A DNA stretch of 33,133 nucleotides from Tissierellia bacterium (GTDB lineage: Bacteria; Bacillota; Clostridia; Tissierellales; Sedimentibacteraceae), in contig JAAYPY010000164.1 of assembly GCA_012519555.1 (NCBI GenBank), positions 1 through 33,133 on the forward strand. Reading direction: 5' to 3'. Position 1 is the first letter of the stretch; each line of letters starts with the position of its first letter. The notes beneath the pieces are model-generated. The model worked only from the letters and a program-made list of their open reading frames with translations. It made no database searches and was not told the DNA's origin. Below, piece after piece: positions 24,342-31,759 of this stretch. Made by a program: the position numbers and the translations under genes.

Positions 24342-26867
24342 CTATTCATATTTTATTGATTCAATAATGTCAAGCTTAGTTGTTTTTAATGCAGGACTGA
24401 TTGAAGCAATAACAGAAATTATAATTCCTGTAAATAAGGAGATTGCAAACAGTTCAAATTTATAATGTATGAGTAAAGGAACTCCTATTGTCTGCATCAA
24501 TCTTGGTATTATTAAAAGCATGAACATTGCTCCTATAATCCCAACTATTGCTCCGATAAATCCGCCTGTCAATGCCTCCACAAATATCATTTTCAATGTT
24601 TGCTTTTTGCTGAGTCCTATAGACCGCTTAATTGCAATATAACGTCTTCTTTCCAAAAAACTAATCATATAATTGTTAAAAACCCCGAAGATACCTATGA
24701 GCATAGCTAAAACCGAAAATGCCTGAAGAATAATCATGAATTGACTGTTTTGCTCATAATTTGATTTTTCCATGAATGAAATTGTATTTCCCCATACACC
24801 CTGTCTCATAAATTTTTCCTTAATTTCTGACAGGACTAAATCTGCATCCTTAGATGTTTTAACAAAAAACCTGTCGTAATTTGACTGCTCCATATCTGTT
24901 TTAAAATATTTCTGAGATATTATTGCATTGCTTCCATTTTGCATTATTGAGTCGTAAAAACCTATTATATTATAAGTTTTTTCGCCTGAATTCATATCTA
25001 ATTTAAGTTTATCTCCTATTTTTAATCCCAAGCTGTCTTTCATCATAAGAGTAACCATTATATTTCTGCCATCATCAAGCTTTTCGAACAATTTATTTAG
25101 CTCTTCATTGCCCTTTGAACGAAAGGCTGTATAATCTCTGTACTTGCTGATGTCAATTCCCTGCAAATATCCTATACTGTAATCAGTATCAATTACCTTT
25201 ATACCTTGAAAGCTTTCAAAAGCACCGTAAGTTCCTTCAACACCATCTATACTTCTAAGTACTTGCTCTGTATTTCTATCGGCACCGTTTATGGATACCA
25301 TTATATCAAATTTCCAGTCCTTATATGCATTCAGCACCTCTATTCCCACGCTGTAGCTGATCATATTAATCATGAGAATAACTGAAATTCCAATTGCCAA
25401 CAATGATATATTATTAAAAATATTCTTGTTATCCTTTAAATTCTTAACAGCAAGAATTCCTTCATTTCCAAATATAACTCCATAAGCTTTTTGAAAAAAC
25501 TTCAATAGAAATGAAGTAATAAAGGGTACATAAGTTATTACGACTGCAAATATTATCAATAAAGACAAGAGATTGAATATCATGGATATCGTATTTAGTG
25601 TTATGAAAGATAAAATTAATGAAATAACAAACATGGCAGTCAATATAATAACCCTTTTATTCTTATTGACTGTTTTTCTTTCGGTTAAATTCAACACTAA
25701 CTCTTTTATCGGTATTTTAGATGCCTTGCTTATTGGAATCCAAGAACTGACAGATGCTACCATAACAGCTAAAATAAATGCTGTCAGCATATGATTTATT
25801 CCAAATTTAATCGATACATCCAACTGTCCGTTGTAGGGGTCTGAAGCCATTATTCGTGCAATAAGATATAAAACTCCAATTCCTGTAAATACTCCTAATA
25901 TTCCCCCCACAATACCATACATCAAGCTTTCACCTATCAATATAGCATCCGTCATTTTTCTTGTAGCACCAATGCTTCTAAAGGTCCCTATGACAGGAAG
26001 CCTCTCAGTTGTAATTACCTTAAATGTGGAATAAATAATAAAAACACTGATAAATAACACCATTATGGTCATTAGATACAAAGGTACAACAATAAACTGC
26101 AGATATTCATTCAATACTTCCGTTGTAAAGGGCTCCTCTACAACATATCTGCCATACAATGAGCTTATTTCTTCTTTTACTGTTGCTACAGTATATCCTT
26201 CCTCAACAACAACATAAGCAGTATCAACCAATCCTCTTTGATTATATAAAGAGGTTAAGGTGCTCATAGGCATTAGAGCAGTTATATAATCCGCTTGGGG
26301 ATTATGCTGAAATACACCGGTGGGCTTTGAAATACCCCAAACGGTTAATATTCTGTTAACTCCGCCAATTTCTATGTGTATGCTGTCCCCCGTATTGTAA
26401 TCATATTTTTGAGCAAATACTTCGCTTAAAATAATATGATTGCCTAAAAAATCCCTTCCTGCTGCTTTTTGACTGTAATTTATGGGATTAAGTTTTTCCA
26501 ATTCTTCTAATTCAAAACCTTTTATATACAGCTGCTCTGTCTTAATTTTTTCAATTTGAGATTCTTCCTCTGATAGTTTATAAATTCCGCCAACCGAAAA
26601 AGTTCCTATGATATGCTCAACACCCTTTACTTTGTTAGGCAATATTTTAAAAGTTGAAGAAGGAGATTCTCTGTCAGGATAAATCAATAAATCTGCTTTG
26701 CCGGTCTGCATCCTTATAAGAGTTTCATACATGCCGCTCATGGTTCCTGCCAAAGCACTTGAAGCAAAAAACAATGCCGCTGAAATTGTAACGGAGAAAA
26801 TAATTATAAAAGACCTGAACTTTTTTTCTAAAATACTTTTCGTTATAAATTTAACAATTACACTCAT
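24342..26867 (-). CDS. FtsX-family ABC transporter permease
   Basis: 841 residues with duplicated architecture. An N-terminal anchor helix (about 18-40), an extracellular MacB-PCD-like domain and an FtsX core of three helices (about 255-385) are followed by a further pair of helices (about 405-455). A second anchor helix (about 483-505), extracellular domain and FtsX core (about 715-830) ending KLDIIESIKYE complete it. This long two-core form is common in Firmicutes exporters of antimicrobial peptides, lipids or other hydrophobic substrates; the substrate here is unknown. ATG at 26867 follows GGTGG. It is the first gene of the permease-ATPase-adaptor operon, with a promoter at 26919-26948. 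Confidence 0.93.
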   Translation of the reverse strand: MSVIVKFITKSILEKKFRSFIIIFSVTISAALFFASSALAGTMSGMYETLIRMQTGKADLLIYPDRESPSSTFKILPNKVKGVEHIIGTFSVGGIYKLSEEESQIEKIKTEQLYIKGFELEELEKLNPINYSQKAAGRDFLGNHIILSEVFAQKYDYNTGDSIHIEIGGVNRILTVWGISKPTGVFQHNPQADYITALMPMSTLTSLYNQRGLVDTAYVVVEEGYTVATVKEEISSLYGRYVVEEPFTTEVLNEYLQFIVVPLYLMTIMVLFISVFIIYSTFKVITTERLPVIGTFRSIGATRKMTDAILIGESLMYGIVGGILGVFTGIGVLYLIARIMASDPYNGQLDVSIKFGINHMLTAFILAVMVASVSSWIPISKASKIPIKELVLNLTERKTVNKNKRVIILTAMFVISLILSFITLNTISMIFNLLSLLIIFAVVITYVPFITSFLLKFFQKAYGVIFGNEGILAVKNLKDNKNIFNNISLLAIGISVILMINMISYSVGIEVLNAYKDWKFDIMVSINGADRNTEQVLRSIDGVEGTYGAFESFQGIKVIDTDYSIGYLQGIDISKYRDYTAFRSKGNEELNKLFEKLDDGRNIMVTLMMKDSLGLKIGDKLKLDMNSGEKTYNIIGFYDSIMQNGSNAIISQKYFKTDMEQSNYDRFFVKTSKDADLVLSEIKEKFMRQGVWGNTISFMEKSNYEQNSQFMIILQAFSVLAMLIGIFGVFNNYMISFLERRRYIAIKRSIGLSKKQTLKMIFVEALTGGFIGAIVGIIGAMFMLLIIPRLMQTIGVPLLIHYKFELFAISLFTGIIISVIASISPALKTTKLDIIESIKYE

Positions 26868-26918
26868 TAAAATACCACCACAATATAGAACCTAATAATT
26901 TAACATTTTCCATTAATT

Positions 26919-26948
26919 GTTATACCACATATGTGTATGTCCTTTCAA
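26919..26948 (-). promoter_or_regulatory. promoter of the ABC exporter operon with a palindrome in the spacer
   Basis: On the minus strand TTGAAA (26943-26948), 18 nt, TATAAC (26919-26924), with an extended -10 TG. The perfect palindrome CACATATGTG (26926-26935) lies in the spacer next to the -10, where a bound repressor or a MerR-type activator could act. Confidence 0.5.
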
Positions 26949-27061
26949 GAATTTTTTTAAATATATACATTATTTGTATAATGGTTCTATTAAATGCAAA
27001 TCCTATTGCATTGCTATGAATACGGTAACCACGAGGACATTTCATCAAACCTTTTACTTTA

Positions 27062-27099
27062 AATAATCTCTTGCAAAATTTAATTTGCAAGAGATTATT
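27062..27099. terminator. perfect 16-bp hairpin
   Basis: Arms 27062-27077 and 27084-27099 are exactly complementary around a 6-nt loop. It lies between the helicase gene and the ABC operon promoter, after the family 1 repeat, and probably ends helicase transcription. There is no strong T-run. Confidence 0.5.
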
Positions 27100-27109
27100 A
27101 GACGTAGAA

Positions 27110-27156
27110 AAGACTCTGTGTCCCCTTACCTTTAAGAAATGGGGTTAGGGCATCTC
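27110..27156 (+). repeat. structured repeat, family 1, partial copy
   Basis: AAAAGACTCTG (27110-27120) and GGGTTAGGGCATC match the right end of the family 1 element, including the AAAAAAGACTCTG loop of the copy at 31590-31706. It appears to be a truncated or diverged element adjoining the full copy. Confidence 0.5.
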
Positions 27157-27275
27157 GCAGTCTCAATCACCAATGTTTTAGTTCCCTTTGGTCGCAAACA
27201 TTGGGATTTCGTTGCGAATGACCTACCGCCATCTGTTCTTCGCTAAAGCTTGAACATATGGGGTTAGGGCATCTC
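27139..27275 (+). repeat. structured repeat, family 1, copy A
   Basis: It reads GCAGTCTCAATCACCAATG, a 9-bp stem (27170-27178 with 27196-27204), GGATTTCGTTGCGAATGACC, CTACCG, a second interrupted stem (27229-27238 with 27252-27261) and GGGTTAGGGCATC. An 18-bp direct repeat (ATGGGGTTAGGGCATCTC) occurs at both ends, 27139-27156 and 27258-27275. The right end touches the helicase stop codon. The other copy lies in opposite orientation at 31590-31706. Confidence 0.8.
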
Positions 27276-28930
27276 TATTTTCGCTTCTTTCTTTTCCAAA
27301 ATGATTTTTCATCTGATGATTTATCTCTGCCAAAACGTGATTTCTTTTCTTTTGATAATTCTACGACTACATCCATTCCCTTTATTTGTGAGCGATTCAT
27401 TCTGTCGAGAATTCGGTTTTTATGCTCTTTAGACGCAGTAAAGAATGAAAAGTTTTCAAGGACTTCTATTTCTCCGATATCACAGCCGGGAATATCACAT
27501 TCCCCTGCTACTGCTCCTAAAATATCCCCGGGACGTATTCCCTGCTTTTTCCCGAGATTAATATGAAATCTTTCGGTATTTTCCAGCTTGCCAACTCTCT
27601 TTTTTCTTCTTTCGGGAATCACTTCATTTAAATCCCTTTCCTCCGATAAATCAAATTTAACAAGTTTTTTTATCATGGCAGCAACTACAGTTTCGGCATC
27701 ATAGCCCTTATCCATAAGCTTCCCTGCTAATTCTCTGTTTTCTCCTAACTCACCGCTTTCGATTACACTTACAATACCTCTTATAAATTTATCCTGTTTA
27801 ACCTCATTTACTTTGTCAACAGTGGGTATTGTTCTTTTTCGGATAGACTTTTTAGTGTACTTTTCAATATCCTCTATTTTTCTTATCTCTTTTGCACTTG
27901 CCAAGGTAAATGATGCACCTTCTCTTCCGGCTCTTCCTGTCCTGCCTATGCGGTGCACATAGTAATCTTCCTTTGAAGGAACTTCATAGTTTATTACTAA
28001 TTCCACCTCTTTAATGTCAAGTCCTCTTGCAGCCACGTCAGTAGCAATAAGTATTTCAATCAATCCGTTATTAAACTTATTTAAAGTATCTAATCTTTGT
28101 GATTGTTTTATGTCTCCGTGAATTTTATCACAGTTATACCCCTTATCAATAAGCTGATCATATAATTCATCTACTGCTCTTTTCGTGTTGCAAAATACTA
28201 ATGTAAGCTTTGGAGTATAGGTATCGATTAACCTTGCCAGTGCTTCAACCTTATCTGAATGCTTAACCAAAAAATAACTTTGTTTTACTTCTTTGGCTGT
28301 TATTCCTTCTCTCAAAACCTTTACTGATACAGGCGAATTAAGAAATTTCTTAATAATCTTTTTCATATCATCGGGAATTGTTGCAGAAAACAATAAAGAT
28401 TGGACAGGATGGTCAATTTTACTTAAAATAAGCTCAATATCCTCTCTAAAGCCCATTTTAAGCATCTCATCAGCTTCATCCAAAACAGCAATTTTTATCT
28501 CCCCAAGCTTTATTACACGTCTGTCGATTAAATCTATAATCCTGCCGGGAGTTCCAACAATAATCTGTGCTCCCCCCTTAAGTTTATTAATCTGTTCTCT
28601 TATATCCGCACCGCCGTAAACAGTTACAGTCTTAATACCTTCCATGTACTTACCGATTTTTCTTACTTCATTGGCAACCTGAACTGCTAACTCTCTTGTC
28701 GGCAGTATTACTAATGCCTGTGGCATTCTTAGCTCTTTGTCTATTTTTTCAAGAATAGGAATAGTAAATGCTGCTGTTTTTCCTGTTCCCGTATTTGACT
28801 GTCCTACAATGTCCCTTCCTTCTAATATTAAAGGAATAGCCTCTTGTTGAATTTGTGTGCTTTCATCAAAGCCCATTTCATCCAAGGCTCTTTGAATATT
28901 GTCATTCAAAACTACATTTTCAATTTTCAT
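27275..28930 (-). CDS. DEAD-box RNA helicase with DbpA-type RNA-binding domain
   Basis: 551 residues from the ATG at 28930; the frame opens at a TTG at 28963, but that codon lies at the predicted transcript start. It contains Walker A SNTGTGKT (45-52), PTREL (77-81), GTPGR, DEAD (about 151-154), SAT (about 182-184), and in the second RecA domain IATDVAARGLD and HRIGRTGRAG. The C-terminal part (about 453-525) is a DbpA/CsdA RNA-binding domain (FHINLGKKQGIRPGDILGAV), followed by a basic tail. It unwinds RNA in ribosome assembly, mRNA decay or cold adaptation; this architecture covers DeaD/CsdA and CshA-like proteins, and I cannot choose between those names. A promoter lies immediately upstream. 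Confidence 0.95.
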   Translation of the reverse strand: MKIENVVLNDNIQRALDEMGFDESTQIQQEAIPLILEGRDIVGQSNTGTGKTAAFTIPILEKIDKELRMPQALVILPTRELAVQVANEVRKIGKYMEGIKTVTVYGGADIREQINKLKGGAQIIVGTPGRIIDLIDRRVIKLGEIKIAVLDEADEMLKMGFREDIELILSKIDHPVQSLLFSATIPDDMKKIIKKFLNSPVSVKVLREGITAKEVKQSYFLVKHSDKVEALARLIDTYTPKLTLVFCNTKRAVDELYDQLIDKGYNCDKIHGDIKQSQRLDTLNKFNNGLIEILIATDVAARGLDIKEVELVINYEVPSKEDYYVHRIGRTGRAGREGASFTLASAKEIRKIEDIEKYTKKSIRKRTIPTVDKVNEVKQDKFIRGIVSVIESGELGENRELAGKLMDKGYDAETVVAAMIKKLVKFDLSEERDLNEVIPERRKKRVGKLENTERFHINLGKKQGIRPGDILGAVAGECDIPGCDIGEIEVLENFSFFTASKEHKNRILDRMNRSQIKGMDVVVELSKEKKSRFGRDKSSDEKSFWKRKKRK

Positions 28931-28969
28931 TAATTTTTTTCTACCTCGTTCTATTTTAATCAACTTCTC

Positions 28970-28998
28970 ATTATACTATGTAAATTTTGTAAATACAA
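28970..28998 (-). promoter_or_regulatory. SigA-type promoter of the helicase gene
   Basis: On the minus strand TTGTAT (28993-28998), 17 nt, TATAAT (28970-28975). A start near 28963 rules out use of the TTG at 28963 and supports the ATG at 28930. Confidence 0.65.
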
Positions 28999-29068
28999 AC
29001 ATTATTTTTTTTATTTCAGTGACACATTTTTTTTATTTTTCACCTGATAGCATATTCAATTCTTAGTA

Positions 29069-29097
29069 TTGCTCATAATTAAAGATTATATTATAAT
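29069..29097 (+). promoter_or_regulatory. probable promoter of the metallo-hydrolase gene
   Basis: TTGCTC (29069-29074), 17 nt, TATAAT (29092-29097). The gene's TGGAGGA ribosome site follows 24 nt later. Confidence 0.5.
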
Positions 29098-29130
29098 TAA
29101 GATACTTAAATATCAATTAATGGAGGATTT

Positions 29131-29856
29131 ATGAAAATACGATATATTTACCACAGTTGTTTTCTTATAGAAAACACTAATTCTTTTTTGCTGTTTGATT
29201 ATTTTAAGCACAAAAGTGATAAAGCTGATTTTGATTTTTTGAAATTGCTCAATGACATATTTGCAAGCCCGAAAGCCCTTTATATATTCAGTTCTCACTC
29301 ACATCAAGACCATTTTAATTATGATGTTTTGTCCTGGGTAAATAAAAAACCAAATATTTATTACATACTTTCCTCTGACATAAAAATTTATAATAGAGTT
29401 GAAAATTCATATGTAATAAGACCGGGTGACGAACTTGCAATCAACGAAATAAAACTGAACATTTTTGATTCAACGGACGAAGGAGTAAGCTTTATGGTCA
29501 GTGTAGACGGCTTAAACTTATTTCATGCCGGTGATTTAAACTGGTGGAAGTGGGCTGATGATACACCTGAAGAAGAAAAGGCTATGGAAAATGCATTTAA
29601 AAAAATTGTAGCAGATATTTCAAATCATGACAAGAAAATTGATGTTGCTTTCTTCCCTGTGGACAAGAGACTTGAATCCAATTATTTGTGCGGTGGTCAA
29701 TATTTTATCGATAAGTTGAAACCAAAGCTCTTTATTCCCATGCATTTTTGGGATGATTATGAAACAACTTCATCCTTCAAGAAAGCTGTGGCTGCACATA
29801 GCACTAATATAATTGAAATCAAACACCCAAATGAAACATTATATGCAAATATGTAA
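29131..29856 (+). CDS. metallo-beta-lactamase-fold hydrolase
   Basis: 241 residues. The zinc-binding HSHQDHF motif (His56, His58, Asp60, His61) and a downstream FHAGDLNWWKW (His plus Asp) mark the UlaG/YhfI-like branch of the metallo-beta-lactamase superfamily, with a further His in IPMHFWDD near residue 210. Such enzymes hydrolyse varied esters, lactones or phosphodiesters; the substrate cannot be read from sequence. ATG at 29131 follows GGAGGA. It is monocistronic, divergent from the helicase, with a hairpin after the stop. Confidence 0.9.
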   Translation: MKIRYIYHSCFLIENTNSFLLFDYFKHKSDKADFDFLKLLNDIFASPKALYIFSSHSHQDHFNYDVLSWVNKKPNIYYILSSDIKIYNRVENSYVIRPGDELAINEIKLNIFDSTDEGVSFMVSVDGLNLFHAGDLNWWKWADDTPEEEKAMENAFKKIVADISNHDKKIDVAFFPVDKRLESNYLCGGQYFIDKLKPKLFIPMHFWDDYETTSSFKKAVAAHSTNIIEIKHPNETLYANM

Positions 29857-29861
29857 GTCAA

Positions 29862-29902
29862 AAAAATCGCAGTTCTAAATAAGTAGAGTCTGCAATTTTT
29901 AT
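29862..29902 (+). terminator. probable terminator of the metallo-hydrolase gene
   Basis: AAAAAT-C-GCAG (from about 29864) pairs with CTGC-A-ATTTTT (ending about 29900), followed by ATTGG. It has a single internal mismatch and a large loop, so it is moderate rather than strong. Confidence 0.5.
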
Positions 29903-29951
29903 TGGAGATTTTATAAATCTGTATATTAATTATGTGTGGAGTTTACTTTAA

Positions 29952-30398
29952 TCATTCAGCATATATTTTAACCTTTATAGTCGTGTTATGTTCATCATCC
30001 CATGCTTCAACATCCACTATGTTTGGGTCATCCAATGTTCCGCTCAGTAATTCGTCAACAATTTCGGCGAAGTTAATGTTTGATATATCAATACCATTGC
30101 TTTCCATTTGTTCTTTAGCATCCTTTGGTATAACTGCAGACATTTTAAATGCTATGCCTCCCAAAATTTTAATCAACCTTATAGGTATGTTTACATTTAC
30201 ATTTACCGTATTGTTTTCTGATGTAACTCTTATTTTAAGAAATTTGTAACTTATCTTTTTTCCTGCACCGCCGTCGATTGAATTGACATTTTCCTCTGTT
30301 ACGGAAGAAGCTCCAAGAGCGTCTAGTAATTCCATTGCTTCAACTGAAGTAATCTTCCCGTTTTCGATCATTTCAAGTATCTTTTTCTGCTCATCCAT
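29952..30398 (-). CDS. SHOCT-like / YvlB-LiaX N-terminal-like protein
   Basis: 148 residues. The N-terminal segment KKILEMIENGKITSVEAMELLDAL (residues 5-27 in part) is a two-helix SHOCT-like or YvlB/LiaX N-terminal module. The remaining region (about 48-148) is beta-rich, with FLKIRVTSENNTVNVNVNIPI and VDVEAWDDEHNTTIKVKI, as in the adhesin-like domain of YvlB relatives. These proteins are linked in Firmicutes to envelope stress responses, but this one has no membrane segment. ATG at 30398 follows AGGAGG, 18 nt after the DUF2089 gene, so the two are co-transcribed. The DUF2089 protein ends in a similar SHOCT-like motif. Confidence 0.8.
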   Translation of the reverse strand: MDEQKKILEMIENGKITSVEAMELLDALGASSVTEENVNSIDGGAGKKISYKFLKIRVTSENNTVNVNVNIPIRLIKILGGIAFKMSAVIPKDAKEQMESNGIDISNINFAEIVDELLSGTLDDPNIVDVEAWDDEHNTTIKVKIYAE

Positions 30399-30416
30399 TT
30401 TTCTCCTCCTAATAGA

Positions 30417-30806
30417 TTATAGATTTTTTATTTTTTCGGTTGCTTCATTAGGTGTGAGCTCCCCCTTTGAAAGCTTGTCAAGAATTTCAGCCTTAGCAGC
30501 TTTTTTCCCTTCATTTTCCTTTTCAGCCTCCTTGAGGGAAACCTCAAATCCAAGACTTTTTATAACAGTGTCCAATTTGCTTCGGACAGTGGGATATGAT
30601 ATTCCCATTTCTTTTTCTACATCTTTTATACTTCCTCGACATCTTATAAAAATTTTTAGAAAATTAAGATCATCTTCCGGTAAGCTACAGAATTCGCACG
30701 GTTCAAAATTACCTTCAATTGATGTGGAGCACTTATGGCATCCAAGTTTAGTAATTGATAGTTTTTCTCCGCATACCGGGCATTTGTTGGGAGCGTTATA
30801 CTTCAT
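30417..30806 (-). CDS. DUF2089 zinc-ribbon/HTH protein
   Basis: 129 residues. An N-terminal zinc ribbon has CPVCG (Cys9, Cys12) and CHKC (Cys23, Cys26), plus a third CEFC pair (37, 40). A helix-turn-helix region follows (about 58-85), with IKDVEKEMGISYPTVRSKLD, then a C-terminal SHOCT-like helix pair (EILDKLSKGELTPNEATEKI, about 107-126). DUF2089 proteins are regarded as transcriptional regulators. ATG at 30806; AAGGATGGTG precedes it. It heads a two-gene operon with 29952-30398, behind a near-consensus promoter and three phased repeats that could be its own binding sites. Confidence 0.88.
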   Translation of the reverse strand: MKYNAPNKCPVCGEKLSITKLGCHKCSTSIEGNFEPCEFCSLPEDDLNFLKIFIRCRGSIKDVEKEMGISYPTVRSKLDTVIKSLGFEVSLKEAEKENEGKKAAKAEILDKLSKGELTPNEATEKIKNL

Positions 30807-30830
30807 ATTTTCACCATCCTTCTTATGACT

Positions 30831-30859
30831 ATAATATACCTTTTAATACATAATGTCAA
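30831..30859 (-). promoter_or_regulatory. near-consensus promoter of the DUF2089 operon
   Basis: On the minus strand TTGACA (30854-30859), 17 nt, TATTAT (30831-30836). It is one of the best sigma A matches in the window. The phased repeats begin 8 bp upstream of its -35. Confidence 0.8.
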
Positions 30860-30867
30860 TATCTAAA

Positions 30868-30925
30868 TTAATTATATTAAGTATTTTATTAATTATTTTA
30901 AGATTTGTATTAATTATCTTAAGAT
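30868..30925. repeat. three 21-bp phased repeats upstream of the DUF2089 promoter
   Basis: TTAATTATATTAAG (30868), TTAATTATTTTAAGAT (30889) and TTAATTATCTTAAGAT (30910) repeat with an exact period of 21 bp, two helical turns, so all three face the same side of the DNA. A degenerate fourth unit may start near 30932. Placement directly upstream of the -35 suggests operators or an activator array. The remaining 30926-31105 is AT-rich, with only the ribosome site AAGGGGGA for the next gene. Confidence 0.7.
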
Positions 30926-31105
30926 ATATTTTTAATATATATATTTTAAGACATTACTCTTTAATTGTTTGTCCCCCGATACATTTAATAATTAAAACAA
31001 AAAATATATTTATGGAAAATTTTTTGTTTTCGTAATCATAAATCATATTATACTTTTAGGTGCATAATATTTTACAAACAATCTTGGTAGCAAGGGGGAA
31101 TATTA

Positions 31106-31588
31106 ATGAAAGTAACTATAGCCAGTGAAAGCGGAGACTGGAAAGAAATGCTGTATACCAAGGATATAGTGACCTATGATATTAAAAATCAAGAAATATT
31201 GGACTTTTTTATACAATTGGGCGATGCTTATACAAGCAACGATACGCTTGATGATATGTTTGAATGCTTGTATAATTTGATTAATTACGGATACCTTTAT
31301 ACTGATGAAATTGCAGATGATAATTATTATGATGATTTTGATTATGATGAAGATTATTTTGATTTTGATGATCTAGAAGAACAAAATTTTATTTCTCAGG
31401 ATGGCTTTAAACTAATTAAAACTGAAGTTGAATATTATGTTGATGATGAATTAGTGTCAAAGGATGATTATGACGATGCATGGGATGACAGAATAGGTTA
31501 TTTAGGCTCATCAAATTGGGAAGAAAAAGGCCTTACGATTATTAATTCCGATACTGATGAAGTTATTTTTTTAGGCAAGATGTCATAA
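31106..31588 (+). CDS. highly acidic protein of unknown function
   Basis: 160 residues. ATG at 31106 follows AAGGGGGA. The protein is extremely rich in Asp and Tyr; around residues 68-92 runs a low-complexity stretch of DD, DY, DF pairs (NYYDDFDYDEDYFDFDD). The flanks are ordered-looking: an N-terminal part with MLYTKDIVTYDIKNQEILDF and a C-terminal part ending VIFLGKMS. No signal peptide, membrane segment or known motif is visible, so it is probably cytosolic. The net charge and DxD-rich core suggest cation binding or a nucleic-acid-mimic role, but that is speculation. It stands alone, divergent from the DUF2089 operon. Confidence 0.7.
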   Translation: MKVTIASESGDWKEMLYTKDIVTYDIKNQEILDFFIQLGDAYTSNDTLDDMFECLYNLINYGYLYTDEIADDNYYDDFDYDEDYFDFDDLEEQNFISQDGFKLIKTEVEYYVDDELVSKDDYDDAWDDRIGYLGSSNWEEKGLTIINSDTDEVIFLGKMS

Positions 31589-31589
31589 A

Positions 31590-31706
31590 GATGCCCTAAC
31601 CCTATTTTTCAGAGTCTTTTTTCTGAAAAATAGCGGTAGGTCATTAGCAACGAATTCCCAATGTATGCGACGTAAGGAGCAAATACATTGGTGAATGAGA
31701 CTGCGC
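31590..31706 (-). repeat. structured repeat, family 1, copy B
   Basis: Read on the minus strand it matches copy A: GCAGTCTCATTCACCAATG, a 9-bp stem (31683-31691 with 31658-31666), GAATTCGTTGCTAATGACC, CTACCG, a perfect 12-bp stem (31622-31633 with 31602-31613) and GGGTTAGGGCATC. It begins 2 bp after the stop of the acidic-protein gene and is followed by a partial family 2 repeat. Confidence 0.8.
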
Positions 31707-31719
31707 TTATACCTTAAAT

Positions 31720-31750
31720 CATGAGAGCCTTCGCTATCGCTCAGGATGAC
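31720..31750 (+). repeat. palindromic repeat, family 2, partial copy
   Basis: ATGAGAGCCTTCGCTATCGC followed by TCAGGATGAC matches the right end of the copy at 22406-22479. Only the 3' half is present. It sits 9 bp from the lepA stop codon. Confidence 0.75.
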
Positions 31751-31759
31751 GAATAAGTA

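Noticed and set aside
30283..30828. 181-codon plus-strand frame
   Set aside because: It is antisense to the DUF2089 and SHOCT-like genes, serine/phenylalanine-rich in the way of a reverse-strand shadow, and without a ribosome site.
30841..30960. A CRISPR-like short regular repeat
   Set aside because: The 21-bp period leaves no spacer of CRISPR length, only three units exist, and no cas genes are present; a promoter-proximal operator array fits better.
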